Source: Capronia americana (Eukaryota; Ascomycota; Eurotiomycetes; Chaetothyriales; Herpotrichiellaceae). Taken from it: a stretch of 64,000 nt of DNA. Both the position numbers and the translations under genes were made by a program. A model generated the notes under the pieces. The model did no database searches and was not told where the DNA came from. It was given only the letters and a program-made list of their open reading frames with translations. Where the stretch lies: assembly GCA_016110215.1 (NCBI GenBank), contig JADWQD010000015.1, positions 310,001-374,000 of the forward strand, in the 5' to 3' direction. How positions within the stretch are numbered: position 1 is the first letter of the stretch; each line of letters starts with the position of its first letter. This document shows, piece by piece, positions 1 to 12,115 of the stretch.

Positions 1-2
1 TG

Positions 3-347
3 ATAACCCGAAACCTGCCCATCCCCGGGATTGAAGACATTCCACCCACCGTCCTCGAACCCGGGACGAGTAAAATTGACAAAACACCGCGACGTAGGAA
101 GCCTTGGGAGAAGGATGCCGACACTGCCGCTCCAACTGGCGTCGAAGAGGAGAAGCAGGAAGCCACGGCAACCGATGCAGGAGCAATCGAGCCTGGTGGG
201 CTCCAAGATAGAGACACGATCCAGTCGAGCGACGTCGCAAAGGAGAGCAGTACAAACGGACATGTCAGGCCCGGCCAAGATCAAGGTGTGGTGAAAATGC
301 TGCAGCCAAACGCCATCGCTCCAAGCGGCCTGTTGAGTAACGATTGA
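3..347 (+). CDS. 3' end of an unidentified protein-coding gene (partial)
   Basis: An open frame enters from the left edge and ends at a TGA, giving about 114 C-terminal residues. The tail is hydrophilic and looks disordered. It has a Pro-rich start (IPPTVLEPGTSKIDK), a basic patch (TPRRRKPWEK), then an acidic and Ser/Thr/Gln-rich stretch ending GLLSND. There is no membrane segment or recognisable domain in the visible part. I do not recognise the family. The frame is the only one of the three that stays open across the whole stretch, and its composition is protein-like, so it is probably the last exon of a longer gene. The gene is followed by 1.4 kb without a convincing gene. Confidence 0.55.
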   Translation: MTRNLPIPGIEDIPPTVLEPGTSKIDKTPRRRKPWEKDADTAAPTGVEEEKQEATATDAGAIEPGGLQDRDTIQSSDVAKESSTNGHVRPGQDQGVVKMLQPNAIAPSGLLSND

Positions 348-1754
348 GACACCTTGATTGACAATCATACCCATACCGCGCTGCCCGCAGTCACCGCGCG
401 GCAGCGGATCATTCGCTTCCGCATTTACCTCAAAGCGAGATCCGGCCAAATCGATGCCTCCAAGTGGCATGTTCATCTGCGGCAGTTTGAAGGACTCAAG
501 TACAAAAATGGCGAGACCCATGGCCAGGATAGCCATCTCCGCACTGAACAGACCTTCGGGCGCGTACTTCATGCAGCGTCTGTTGCACTTCGCATGCTCT
601 GATCCTTTATCTCTTGCTCGGATCTTTGAACTTACGGCCTTGACTCAGCCGACGCAAAAGTCACTGCCCGCTAATATTCACACCAATGATACGGGTAACA
701 TCAAGTAGAGCATCGCCCACGCGGCAACATCCACAGCAAGACCACAGGCGAAGATCCTCGCCTGCCCTTCCTCGACACCAGTGCAAGCCACAAGAAAGGT
801 CGAGAAAGGCCCAGCACGCAGCATGGGCATGTTTCGCGGTATCGAATAGACTATGCGAGAATTAACCACCTGCGTCGAGACCGTAGCGGGCAGTCAGGAA
901 ACTGGCTTGCCTCACTTTGCCTGCCTGGGTCTTTACCATCCGCAGAGCTCAACTGGTGTCGCTGTCGGATCAGCGAATGAAAGCAGTAGTATTGCAGCTG
1001 GACGGGAATTGTGCCACGTTGCTTTGGTTGCTGTTTCATCACGCACAACTGATGAGGTAGATTTCCGAAGCCGAACACCGAATTTGCACCAGAGCTAAAA
1101 CCTCGACTTCGCAATTTGCTGAAGGACGGGTAGGGGAAGATCATATGGAGCACTTGTTTCAGCTATGATATTCACTATCTGTTACATTCCCCTGATCATC
1201 CCGGATGTTTGATCATGCTTTCGGAAAATACATGCTTGGTCTTTGTTCCCAATCCATTCACTCTTGCGGCAAGACAATCGTCAAGGACATGATATGATAC
1301 ACACCCAACCACCATGAGTGATGAACATGGACCTCCATAACGCTGATTGTTCTGAAATTGCCGCCAACAAAGTGCGACTCCCAACCACAGACACCCACAC
1401 ACACGGCCGATGTCAGCTGAGAATCGTTCGTATCCGTTGGGCAGATATGACACATTCCTTGTCGATATTGAGTAGCACATACACTTGATATTGTTGTCTG
1501 GTAACACCGGGATGAACGTGGACCAGCCAAGAGTTGCAGGCCAAGAAGTGTCACTGACTTCAAACACCGGAGTGGTAGTCTCGCGGCCATCCTTCAGCGT
1601 CAGTCATCGTCAGTATTCCAAGGTGCAGGGTAGGTCCCCTCTGTTGTAGCGACAGTCTTGTAGAATACCTTCAGTTTGACAGAGATGACCAGTAAGTAGA
1701 TGAGATATTGAAGTGTGACGCGAGTCCTGGCGTGAAGTTTCCTCGAGTCTTGAC
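348..1754. other. intergenic, no supported gene
   Basis: This stretch lies between the partial gene and the PUF stop codon, so it holds two 3' flanks. The open frames here are short, overlap each other on both strands and have no recognisable motif. I see no repeat or RNA gene. Confidence 0.5.
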
Positions 1755-4326
1755 TTAGCGGAAGCGAGGCCACTGGTTGCGTGGTTGGCCAGGAGCACCG
1801 AATGGGTTGACAACAGCACCTGGGCCCGGACGAGTGACTTGGTTGGGATTACAGCAGAGCATAGCAACTCGAGATCCGAACTTGGAACCACGAAGGGACA
1901 CCATGTGCTTGCGAATGTGAATGGCCACTTGCTCACGCTGATGATGGTGAGTATTCATCAGGATCCACTGGATGAGATAGTTGCCGTACTGGTCGCCAGC
2001 AATGTCGATGAGTGGAATGCGTGGACGATCAGGATGGGCCGTGGTGATAACTCCGAGATAGCGATCCAAAAATTCCGGTCCACCAATCTTGAGGCACTTT
2101 TCGACAACCTTGGAAGCGAACTGGTCAATGCTGTAGCTGTAGGAGTTGGCCAAGATGTGATCAATGACACGTCGTTTGTCGGGAGGAGAGCCATGCTCGC
2201 ACAAATGCTGGATGCACCAGTTACCGAATTGGCCATGGGCAATGAGGTCGATATTGGCAATGACCTCCTCAATGGCAGGACGCTTTTCCTCTTCGATGCA
2301 GTTCTCGAAGATATTCTGGACAACCAAGCTTCCCGTCTCGCCCAAAGCAACCTCATGCCACATTCCGCGAAGTGCCTTGTTGACTTCCAGCATGATTTGA
2401 GGTGGCTCACCACTCCATCGGAGCTCAAAAAGCTTCTGCCAGACATGGCAAGCATAGCGGTGAATAACCGTTTCGGGAATGCGGCGAAGGAGCTCTCGAA
2501 CCATGTCAGCTTTGTGGTCTTCCGGGACGGAATCGAAAGCCTTCTGGATGACGTGACAGCCGAATGGGTCCATGCTCAAGGATAGGACATTGCCGTGAAT
2601 GGCATTAGCAATGGCAACGACCTGATCTGGAGTGCCATGCTCGAAGCAGCGCTGAACAAGGAAGTTGCCGAAGCGGTTGATCATGAGCGGATAGGCTTGG
2701 TTAACGATGGCTTCGACAATCTCGAACTTCTGCTCGGCGGTACCAACCTTGAGTTTCTGCTGCAGGAAGATGCTGGCCTGCTGGTCATTGTTGCAAACAA
2801 TCTTGTCAACGATGTATTTCCAGTCGCAGGAGACAGTCTTGTCGAGAAGGCGACGGTAATTCATTGGCTCCAGCGGAGTGACATAGGTCTGAGCATTGAC
2901 GCCGCCAGCTGAGAGTGGCCAACCAATGCCACCACTTTGGACACCGCCAGCAGCGAAGTCGGTAGCGGGAGTGATTGGGGTATTGAGTCCTCGCTGGTAG
3001 TTGTACTGACCAGGGAAACCAACAGGACTGATCGGTGGTGGTGTCAGAGTGCTACCACCGGGCGGATAGCTGCCAAGCTGAGCCATAGTGTCAGCAAGAC
3101 CTGGATTGATTCTCAGTTGAGCACCGTTGCGTCTCATGCCAAGAGTGGAGTTCATTCCCATCATGTCGCCGTTTGTTCTCAGGTCATAACCAACTGGACC
3201 AGTCGGGCCTGAGAAGTTGCGGTGCTGAAAGGCGGAGTCTGCTGGAGAGAAGGGGGCCCCGTATACGCCATTGTAGGCCTGCCCAGAGAGACGAGCATCG
3301 CGAGGGTTGTTGTTCCAGGCGGGCCCAGTGGGATTGGTAGACAGCAGTTCGGTCATGGAAGATGAAGCGTTGTTCCAGATACCGCGGCCAGCACGAGGAT
3401 AATCCTGGCGATGGTCTTCTTGGCCAGCCCAAGCACCACCCGCACCAGCCTGTGAAGTGAAAGGGCGGGCCGAGGCATTGAATGCACTCTGAAGATGGCC
3501 AATGGTCGTCTCGGAGATGTCGGTGGTTGTACCAAAGTCAACCTCAGAAGGCGGACCCATGGCTTGATCGATGGTTTGCTTGAGGGTCCGAGTCTCAGCA
3601 AGCTCTTGTTCTTGGCGAGAAATGACCGATCTAGCCGCCTCAAGTTCTTGTTTGACACGCATCATCTCAACATCAATTTTGTTGGCAGCTGCAGATTTGA
3701 CAGTACCAGGCTTGTCGTGAGTTGGTGCAGTGGTGGCTCTGTGATTTTCGGTCTGGGTTTCGTTACGCAGTTCCTGCTCTTGCTTCTTCAAGGTCTTGCT
3801 TGAATCTTGGAGATTGTTCAGAAGTTTATCAAGGTTGTTCAAGTCATCAGGTTTGCGGGATTTGGCCTCAACCGGAGGAAGAGCAGTGGCACTCGGCTTG
3901 CGAGAATCGTTGAGCTTGAGACGGGACAGGATGTCTTCCATGCCACCACTTCCCATGGTGTTGGACTCGGATGGTTTGGTGGTAATCTGAAGGAAAAGTA
4001 AGTCTGGATGAACAAAGAGATGGGTTAAAGCACGGAGCGTACCTTTTCCTTGTGTTTTGGAGGCTGGATGTTGCTAAGCTTGTCGGTCTGCAAGATATTG
4101 TAGGAAGGGCGGGTGCAGGTGGCAGAGTGAGAGTTGCCGGTCGCTGTCTGTGAATTCACGTTAGTGCCAAATAAGAAGTGAAGCCAAAAACAGGCAAACA
4201 TACTGTGAGAGTGTTTGGCGCCGTGACCAAGACCTCATCACTCTCCTCTCTGACCTTGACAGTCGTCGGGGTTGATTTGCGACTCATCTTGCCAGCTGGA
4301 GAACCAGTCGAGACGAGCGTGGCCAT
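1755..4326 (-). CDS. Pumilio-family (PUF) RNA-binding protein
   Basis: PUF proteins bind 3' UTR motifs and repress or localise mRNAs in the cytoplasm. Three exons join in frame: 4326-4204, 4147-4043 and 3986-1755, with GTATGT and GTACGC donors, giving about 819 residues. The first two exons encode a Ser/Thr-rich leader. It is followed by a helical, Gln/Glu-rich stretch and a long low-complexity region rich in Asn, Gly and Pro. The Pumilio homology domain begins near residue 450 and runs nearly to the C-terminus as helical repeats of the NRFGNFLVQ, DPFGCHVIQ, YACHVWQ, GQFGNWCIQ, DQFASKVVE and DQYGNYLIQ type. The middle repeats resemble fungal Mpt5/Puf5-like proteins; I am sure of the family but not of the orthologue. 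The ATG at 4326 was chosen because it opens the upstream exons. A shorter product could start at the ATG at 3956. Confidence 0.9.
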
Positions 4327-4837
4327 GTGGTCTTTGCCAAAAGAGTCGTGATTGACTGAGTTCCTTACAACATGCAAGAATATCCAGGGCAATAGATCAA
4401 GGAAAGAGAGGAAGAGAAGCACCGTCAAGGCAATGAGAGTGACAAGAAATTGTCTGCGAGATGAGGAAGCCGTTCGAGATGTCGAGGTGGGGAAGGGTGG
4501 GAGAAGAGGTGGAGGAGGAAATGAGAGAATGAGATTGAGCGAGAAAGAGAAGACAGCGGAGGGTGGCAGTTGCTGGCGGAAACATGCCAGTGAAGTGAGG
4601 AAGTCGCCAAGAGCAAACTGAGGGAGGCGCTCTCCTTGTTGCCGGCTGGCTGTGCGCAATTCTTGTTGGTGCTGGGCGCGGGCGCGCCTTGATATTCATT
4701 TCCAGACAGAAGGTGCAACAAAGCTTGACCAACTTACCAATGAATCTAGAAGCCCGTGTCTGAGAGGTTCAGCAATACCACCCTCGCTTCCAGGCCCCTC
4801 GAGGAAGAGTTGCTCCCTCTCAGCTCCGCTGGCTATA
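4327..4837 (-). promoter_or_regulatory. PUF promoter/5' UTR with a pyrimidine-rich tract
   Basis: The PUF-sense strand is strongly CT-rich over about 4360-4580 (seen as GA-rich on the plus strand). Such tracts are common just upstream of fungal housekeeping start codons. The left part of this interval is also the 3' flank of the neighbouring gene, which is transcribed in the same direction. No defined site is claimed. Confidence 0.4.
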
Positions 4838-7582
4838 CTACGGGAGATATGAGGCAGGAGATATCTTCCAGCCGTGGTCGAAGAACCCCATCGCTAGGGC
4901 GCCTCCAGCCCCCTTCCACCTTGCCCGGTTGCTCAGGATCACGAAGTCGGGTACACCAGCTCCAGTAACTGTTGGTATCAGCTTGGCAGCTTGTCGCAAC
5001 CCAATGTCGTCGTAACCCCAGACGACCAGCTCCAGCTTCTCGTCAGGAAGAGGTCGAAGCCAGACTCCGCCCATGCCTGCTGTTAATGGGATGGACATGA
5101 CCCTATGATCTCTCGTGGTAAGTGTTATGTATCCATGGGTGATCTGAATTGGGAAGTGGGCGAGGCGCGCTTCGGGCACAGAAACCCCCGAGCAAATAGT
5201 GACGACGTTGCCTTGTCTCTTCAACGCTTCTTCGTACTCTTGGGAGGCAGCAATGTTTGTGTCAGCACCGAAATACTGCAGAAAGTTTCGACTGGTCTGT
5301 ACCGCCACAGCTAGAGTGTCGTTGGAGTGGAAGACGACTTCAAATGGACCAACGCTCCGCAAAATGGCATCAAGAGGGCCCCGTTGGCGCCCATATCTCG
5401 TATCCAATGTTTTCCAGTCGAGAGCAACCTCAAGACCCCAGACACCGGCCTCATCCCTCACGAATGATGTGTTTTCCGTGCCAATTTCGAACGGATGCGG
5501 CATGTCATCAACCAAGATCTTGTTCGGAGCATTGGTAAGGTGCACGCTTGAATCCAAATGAAAGCGATGGATGTTCTCTGTGCGCAGATGCCAATGGCGA
5601 CGCGACGAGTTGACACTCACCGACACCGCTACCTTCCCCAGCCTCTCGGGCGTCGATAGTTGGTCGACAACGATACCGTACTTTGAGCCCATATCATGCG
5701 AGTTGGCGATAACAAAGGTGAAGCTGCTTGGCGCGGTGATATTGCACTGAGGAATGCTCAAGTGATGCTGGTAGAAGTTGATCATGGGTTCTGTGGTCAT
5801 GGCCCCATCAAACCAATGTCCCTCACCCAGAATCTCCGAGTACTGTGCCAACTGTCCTGTCTGGGCAAGCAAAAAATTCATGAGGCGAGAGTGATAGGAT
5901 GGCACATTGTCATCTGCCGATCCGTGCTGCTGAAGTACGGGAATGCCTACCAGATTCTCAACCAGGAGTTCGTGACGAAAGCTTGCCCTGGAGCTGTGAA
6001 GATGGGCAGTTTGAAGAGGGTCTGCTTCGTTCCACATCACATATGGGACATAGTTCTCGATCGAAGTATATCCAGATGCAGCAGCGACTCCAAGAACTCG
6101 GTCAGGCTGATGAGAAGCATAAAACCAAGCTCCCTGACCACCATTTGAGTGACCAACAACGAAAAGTCTCTTGGTGTGGACACCTGGCCCTTTCCAACCA
6201 TTACTCTCGATCCAATCCGGAATGGCCGACACCGCAGCTTGAGCGTCAGCGAAGCCCCAGGTATGCCAGTCATCACCGCTCCACGGGCTCATGCCGGTCG
6301 GAGTAAGGATCCAAGCCGGAAGGTCGGGAGCGCCATCAAACATATGGCGAGCCAAAGAGCCTCCGGCTTCGACCCCTGCTCCGTGGAGATTCAGAAGGAC
6401 TGCTGCCTCATGACCCGAGGCCGCGGACACAGACGGCGGCCTCAGCGTTGCATAAGAGACAGCGCCACTCGGATGGAGGAAGGTGATCTTCTGCAACGAC
6501 GATGCGTTTGTATGCTGCAACCCGACTGTGAACTTGAGTTCATGCATACCAGAGCCGTGTTGCGAGTACTTCATATCAAAGGATAGGAACTTGTCGAGGT
6601 TTTGAGCAACATCAAATATCATCTTCAATGGTCTTGACTGGCCGGGAGCGAGTGTTATCTCCTGGTACATGACCCCCACAATCTGTTTGTTCGAGACTGC
6701 GGTCAATTGGCGGACGGTTAGCCAAACATCGGCTTGATTGCCGACCGTGACACTACCGTAACCGCTACAGAGTCGTCCGTCAATTACATCAGGTAAGAGC
6801 ATACCATCCGCGGGGACGTCGAGAGTGCTTGCAACGGCTTGTGCACGCAAGGTCGCCTGCACAGTTGGAGGGTGTATACCGCCCATCGAACGAACTTCTC
6901 GGACAAGACGAACACTGACGACGTTTGATCCAGGATGCAGGTCTACCACAACAGGAGCCCTACCAAAGCCGAAGAAATCTCCACCAAAAACGTGTACGTC
7001 GCCGACCCAGAGTTCCATGATGTTGTTGGGGAATAATGTAACCGTTTGGGTAGTGGGACCGTGATTCACGATTATTCCTTTCAGCCATGCTTGATACTGG
7101 AATGCCGACCAACCATAGATCTTCTGAGCAAAGTCCCAGTCCACATGGTCGAAGCCGAGTTCGAACTCAACAGAGCTACCATTCCGTGTCGTTGAGGTGT
7201 TGCAAGTCGCTCGCTGCCATCGCACTGTCGCATTTCTGGTCAAAGGACTGCGGAAGCCGCTTTCTGCATCCACTTTGATCCCCTGGATATTTCCATGGTA
7301 TTCGACGGGATCTGCTCCCCAGACAACTTCTACTCTGCAGTCAATGACATGGGCAGTCCTTCTGGATTGGCTATGCGTACCTCGAGTTCCGATTCTGAAA
7401 GGGCCGAGCACATCCCACTGCGACAGGATTGTTATCAGGCTGTGGTTGCTCGTGCCTTGTGCCGAGAGAACATGCTGAGCAGTTTGAGTGGAAATACACG
7501 TCGCAGATTGAAGCAACGTAGCCAGCAAGAGCCTGAAGAAGCCACCACGTCTCATTCTCCTACATATTGCTGGATTGTCCAC
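4838..7582 (-). CDS. large secreted alpha/beta-hydrolase-fold protein
   Basis: Single uninterrupted frame of up to 914 residues. The start has a basic stretch and a hydrophobic segment (FFRLLLATLLQSA), a signal peptide. The second Met (7555) sits closer to that segment and may be the real start. Residues about 20-330 look beta-rich and contain many N-glycosylation sequons. Around residues 390-600 there is an alpha/beta-hydrolase core with the nucleophile elbow GHSNGG (near residue 477), a later Asp region (HGSADDNVPSYH) and a C-terminal candidate catalytic His in GEGHWFDGA. This suggests a secreted esterase- or prolyl-oligopeptidase-type serine hydrolase. The C-terminal third (ending in SPASYLP) is a separate domain of unknown role. 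Substrate unknown. It is divergent from the downstream transporter gene across 383 bp. Confidence 0.75.
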   Translation of the reverse strand: MDNPAICRRMRRGGFFRLLLATLLQSATCISTQTAQHVLSAQGTSNHSLITILSQWDVLGPFRIGTRGTHSQSRRTAHVIDCRVEVVWGADPVEYHGNIQGIKVDAESGFRSPLTRNATVRWQRATCNTSTTRNGSSVEFELGFDHVDWDFAQKIYGWSAFQYQAWLKGIIVNHGPTTQTVTLFPNNIMELWVGDVHVFGGDFFGFGRAPVVVDLHPGSNVVSVRLVREVRSMGGIHPPTVQATLRAQAVASTLDVPADGMLLPDVIDGRLCSGYGSVTVGNQADVWLTVRQLTAVSNKQIVGVMYQEITLAPGQSRPLKMIFDVAQNLDKFLSFDMKYSQHGSGMHELKFTVGLQHTNASSLQKITFLHPSGAVSYATLRPPSVSAASGHEAAVLLNLHGAGVEAGGSLARHMFDGAPDLPAWILTPTGMSPWSGDDWHTWGFADAQAAVSAIPDWIESNGWKGPGVHTKRLFVVGHSNGGQGAWFYASHQPDRVLGVAAASGYTSIENYVPYVMWNEADPLQTAHLHSSRASFRHELLVENLVGIPVLQQHGSADDNVPSYHSRLMNFLLAQTGQLAQYSEILGEGHWFDGAMTTEPMINFYQHHLSIPQCNITAPSSFTFVIANSHDMGSKYGIVVDQLSTPERLGKVAVSVSVNSSRRHWHLRTENIHRFHLDSSVHLTNAPNKILVDDMPHPFEIGTENTSFVRDEAGVWGLEVALDWKTLDTRYGRQRGPLDAILRSVGPFEVVFHSNDTLAVAVQTSRNFLQYFGADTNIAASQEYEEALKRQGNVVTICSGVSVPEARLAHFPIQITHGYITLTTRDHRVMSIPLTAGMGGVWLRPLPDEKLELVVWGYDDIGLRQAAKLIPTVTGAGVPDFVILSNRARWKGAGGALAMGFFDHGWKISPASYLP

Positions 7583-7965
7583 GGTTAAGTCGAAGCGGTA
7601 AAGTGACGCATATTATCAAACAAAGGCACTACGGCAACGCATATGACCCGGCGGCGATGCCCTAAATTAGCCGAAGATAGGCATTGCGTTATCAGTCATT
7701 GGAGCCGCGCAATGCCTGCACGGACTTGCGACGTGCATTTGCCCGATGCAACCCATGCTTGTCCGAGATTGATCAGTCTCTGAATGCATCATGGACATCC
7801 AGATCTGCCAACCTCACTGACAAGCACGCCAACACAACCACTTCTTTCGCCCCGGACCAGATGGCGAGACCGACAAAGACACCTTGAAGTGAACCTCCAG
7901 CAGCTGCAACAACATGACAGGGTGCATCTGAACTTACCACCATCCCCTTTGATGCCACCACGAAC
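7583..7965. promoter_or_regulatory. divergent promoter region (secreted hydrolase / TPT transporter)
   Basis: 383 bp separate two oppositely transcribed start codons, so both promoters must lie here or overlap the 5' UTRs. I see no clear TATA box or repeated operator. Confidence 0.45.
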
Positions 7966-9645
7966 ATGACCACCACCATGACCCAGACTCCTGAACCTCG
8001 GACTTTTCATAGATCGGTGTCGCCATACAAGGGCGCAACCGACACCCGGACCAGTCATGAGAGATTTCCTTCCTTCGATCACAGTACCCCTCCGAACTTC
8101 CCCATTAACTCCAACATTGTGGCCGAAAGCCCGCAAGAGCTCACCCCAGGACCGGTTCCAAATGGCGAGTTGAGATGGCCTCCCAGGAGGATGAGCCAAA
8201 GAATTCGTGATGCCCGACCTGGAGGAGTATATACACACAGACACAAACGCAGCGTTAGCGATGCGCTGCACCGATTGCGGACGAGGCAGGGAAGTGTTAG
8301 TGAGAGTGCGCAGGAGCTGGCGGAAGCTCTCAAAGCCCCCATATCATACAAGTTAATTGTGAGTAACTGCGGTCCGGATTGCATGCGCCTCTGACATGCG
8401 GAACAGGCTCTATGTATTGTCTGGTACATGACCTCCGCCTTGACAAACACATCGTCCAAATCGATCTTGAACGCCTTTCCGAAACCCGCCACCCTCACAA
8501 TTATTCAGTTCGCCTCGGTGTTCATCTGGTGCCTCATATTGACAAGCCTGACTTCGGTCTTCCCCTCGCTGAAGAGATCGGTCCCTGCGTTGAGGAATGG
8601 TCTCCGGAAGCCATCATGGGATGTCGCATACACTGCCTTTCCGCTTTCGATTTTCCAACTGCTAGGCCACCTTTTGAGCTCATATGCTACGTCGAAAATA
8701 CCAGTGTCATTGGTACATACTATCAAAGGACTGTCACCTTTGTTCACCGTGATGGCGTATCGAATTGTGTTTCGGATACGCTATAGACGCGCAACCTACT
8801 TGTCGCTGATACCGCTTACTTTCGGAGTGATGTTGGCATGCTCAACTGACCTGTCCACCAACTTCTGGGGGATCAGTGCGTCTCTGGTGGCTGCTATCGT
8901 CTTTGTGACCCAGAACATTTTCTCCAAGAAGTTGTTCACTGAATCGGCTCGGGCGGAGGCAGAAGGCCAAACTCATCTTCCTCGCAGACTGGACAAGCTG
9001 AATCTACTGTGCTACTGCTCGGTTGGGGCCTTTGTGTTTTCGGCGCCCGTGTGGATATACACAGAAGGCTTCGAGATCTTGCAGGACCTATGGAAGGATG
9101 CATCGATCGATCTTGTCGAGAAGAAAGGCACTTTGGATCACGGCCAGCTGGCGGTGGAGTTTGTGTTTAATGGCGTCTTCCATTTCTTCCAGAACATCAT
9201 GGCGTTTGTGCTCCTTTCGATGCTATCTCCAGTATCGTACTCTGTGGCATCTCTGATCAAACGAGTGTGGGTAATTGTGGTTGCCGTGGTCTGGTTTCGG
9301 AGCTCTACCACTTCCATCCAGCTGGTGGGAATTGCTTTGACTTGTTTTGGTCTCTACCTGTACGACCGAACGAGCGTGGAGGACGCGGCCGAGAGAAGAA
9401 CCAAAGCGGATCACTTCCGGCACAAACACACGCCGTTGCTGCCTGTTATGGAAGTCAAAACTCCGGGCCTCCATGACGGGGCCGGTATACACGACGATCA
9501 CATGAGCGACATATCGGATTTGCACCCTAAGAGGGACGACAGCCGGAGTCGCCAGTACGAGTCGGGCTTGAACCCTGGGTGGCTGCCTCCGGGAACAAGG
9601 CAAGAGAGTACCTGGGCGGTAGGGGAAAAGCCTGAAAAGCAATGA
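7966..9645 (+). CDS. triose-phosphate-translocator (TPT/DMT) family transporter, Sly41-like
   Basis: Two exons, 7966-8358 and 8407-9645, join in frame across a 48-nt GTGAGT...CAG intron that splits the first membrane helix (SYKLI then ALCIVWY). The product is about 543 residues. A disordered Ser/Pro/Arg-rich cytosolic head of about 125 residues precedes the TPT domain. That domain shows the family signatures SSKSILNAFPKPATLT near its start, KGLSPLFTV, FVTQNIFSKKL and SYSVASLIKRVWVIV, with about ten hydrophobic helices in all. The C-terminal 80 residues are hydrophilic. Family members exchange nucleotide sugars or phosphorylated sugars in the Golgi/ER; yeast Sly41 is the closest type I can name. 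The substrate cannot be read from the sequence. Confidence 0.88.
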
Positions 9646-10247
9646 AAATAGATCAATGTACGATTAGCACAATGACACAGCGATGGTGTTGGGAGTCGGA
9701 ACGTGTGACTGGATCACCCAGATATTTCGGGCGAGGCACATCTGGAGCCATCGTGATAGATCAATGGGCGGAAGTTTGTCTAAGCCATGCCCGCGGAGAA
9801 AGACATAATCAGAACAAGGCCTATGCATCAACTCTTTGTTGAGGATATGTAGCGACCGTCGGTAAGGAACTGAAGCCTCATTGAAATTTTGCAATTCCTA
9901 GCACGCTCCAGCTACGGCGCGATGACATTGTGTCTACTCTGGGACCACGTAGCAGAGGAGAAAGAGATTTCAAATGTAACCCTGGCTCCTACAATAATCA
10001 TGTCCACGAATGAGTTACTAAAAGAAAAGGAAAAGGAAAGCGAAGCAGAAGTGACGGAAAATTGATATGCGAGTTCAAATGACAGGATCCGCGCGTTTCC
10101 CAGATAGGAATAGTGACACTAGGATGAGCCGGAAGGGCAGTGGCTTGGTAGCCGCGAGATGCTGAGTGTGCAGCCACCAGCGAAACAGCGTCTACATTGT
10201 CCTTCTTCTTTACCTTAACGGCCCAGCATCGGGAGAAGAATTGCAAG
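9646..10247. other. intergenic: 3' flank and CDC50 promoter
   Basis: 600 bp between the transporter stop and the CDC50 start codon. The last 50 bp before that ATG are pyrimidine-rich (cttcttctttacc). No other feature is seen. Confidence 0.4.
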
Positions 10248-11745
10248 ATGTCGCCGACAGAGTTGCAACACGCAGACTCGATAGAGGAGGAGGATCCTCA
10301 CAACGAGGTGAAGAAGAAACAGAAGAGCAGGCGCCCAGCGAGTATGGCCCCCTGCCACAGATACCCCCCGAGCGCATGTTGCTGACGGAACGTCTGTACA
10401 GACACCGCATTCCGACAACAGCGGTTGAAGGCATGGCAGTGAGCACCGTCCCTACCTTTGAAGACTCGTGCACTGTACTGACTCTTCAGACCGATTCTCA
10501 CCCCTAAGACTGTCCTTCCCATCCTCTTTGCGGTCGGTATCATCTTCGCCCCGATCGGCGGCCTACTACTCTGGGCCAGTGCAAGTGTGAGTGACGGCGA
10601 CGAAGACGAGAAGCAAGCAAGGTGCTAAGATTGTCATTCAGATCCAAGAACTCAGGATTGATTACACCGACTGCAATACAACTGCGACCAACCAGTTCAC
10701 TCAGATTCCCGAGTCCAAAGTGCACTCGTCCTTCAAGAGCTCCAATAGCACGGTGAGACCGCAGTGGAAGAGAACGGTGAATTCGACCACGCCGCCATGG
10801 AGCGTCACCATTCCCAACACACCGGTCTGTACTTTACAGTTTGACATCCCGAACGATATCGGACCGCCCGTCTACCTCTACTACCGTCTCACGAACTTCT
10901 ACCAAAACCATCGAAGATACGTCAAGTCTCTTGATACCGATCAGCTCAAAGGCGACTTCATCAGCAATCATACCATCCATGACAGCTCCTGCAACCCCAT
11001 AAAGACAAACAGCGAAGGCAAGGCGTACTACCCATGCGGTCTCATCGCAAATTCCATCTTCAATGACACATTGAACTCTCCTCGACTGGTCAATGCAGCG
11101 GGCAATGAACCAGCTCAGCCATATCGCATGACCAACCGAAGCATCGCCTGGGGTTCTGACGCGTCCCTCTACAAGAGAACAAAATACACCAATTTCGACG
11201 TGGCGCCGCCCCCGAACTGGATCGAGCGGTACCCTGACGGTTATACTAACGAAAATCCCGTTCCGGATCTATCCCAGTATGAGGAGTTTCAGGTTTGGAT
11301 GAGGACAGCCGGTCTGCCTACGTTCAGCAAGCTGGCTCTGCGGAACGACAATGAGACCATGACTGCCGGAATCTACCAGATGGAGATCTATGACTGTACG
11401 TTTGGAATGGCGCAAGCAATTCAGTTGGTGCTAACTATGGCTAGTCTTCCCAGTCAAGATCTATGACGGCACGAAGAGTATCTTGATCTCGACACGATCA
11501 GTAGTGGGTGGAAAGAACTCATTCTTGGGCATCGCTTACGTCGCCATTGGCGGGTTGTGCATTGTTCTGGGTGGACTGTTCACCGTTGCACATTTGATCA
11601 GACCGAGGTAGGTTTCGCTACGCCTCTCAATGCGCATCTACTCACTCTGTCCAGGAAACTCGGCGATCATACCTATCTTTCTTGGAACAATGCCTCTCCG
11701 GCTACCGGGATCCTTGCTTCTGGTCGCGACATCAGAGGTCAATGA
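10248..11745 (+). CDS. CDC50: Cdc50/Lem3-family subunit of P4-ATPase phospholipid flippases
   Basis: Six exons (10248-10341, 10402-10438, 10490-10586, 10642-11395, 11454-11607, 11655-11745) join perfectly in frame to give about 408 residues, the usual family length. The N-terminus carries the family motif NTAFRQQRLKAWQPILTPKT, followed by the first TM helix (VLPILFAVGIIFAPIGGLLLW). A long glycosylated luminal loop with IDYTDC and the YYRLTNFYQNHRRYVKS signature follows, with paired cysteines. The second TM helix (SFLGIAYVAIGGLCIVLGG) precedes a short cytosolic tail. These proteins chaperone and activate P4-ATPases that move phospholipids to the cytosolic leaflet of Golgi, endosome and plasma membranes. 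The second exon is only 37 nt, and the last intron lies after the second TM helix. Confidence 0.93.
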
Positions 11746-12115
11746 ACAGCGCGTACAAGATTGAATGATTTTCTCTTATACTAACGATATAGGGTTCTTG
11801 TTTTGTTGTTGGGGAGCCGGCGTTCATGAATCAGAGAGGCTGCACTGGGTCCCGGAATATGCTTTCAACAGGAAAATACAGCAAATGCTTACGCCCCCCT
11901 TTCCGAATGTTTCAGTTTCTATCCGGGTCTACAATCACGTGGGAAGGAACACCAGTTCGAATCACAGTCCACATTCCAGCTTGCTGGGCATAACGACAAC
12001 TATGTTGATGATCCGTGCTCTCGAACATGCGCTTTCCTTTCGTGGAGACCGACTTTCTATCCCGATTTCTTTTCTACCATGGTAGCGATTGCTTCCTTGT
12101 TTGCCTTTGGTTAAC
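11746..12115. other. short intergenic
   Basis: CDC50 3' flank plus the promoter of the downstream protease. An open frame at 11765-12085 has no protein-like features and is not called. Confidence 0.4.

Noticed and set aside
1785..2585. 266-codon plus-strand frame opposite the PUF repeats
   Set aside because: It is the antisense shadow of the Pumilio domain; the minus strand gives a clear known family.
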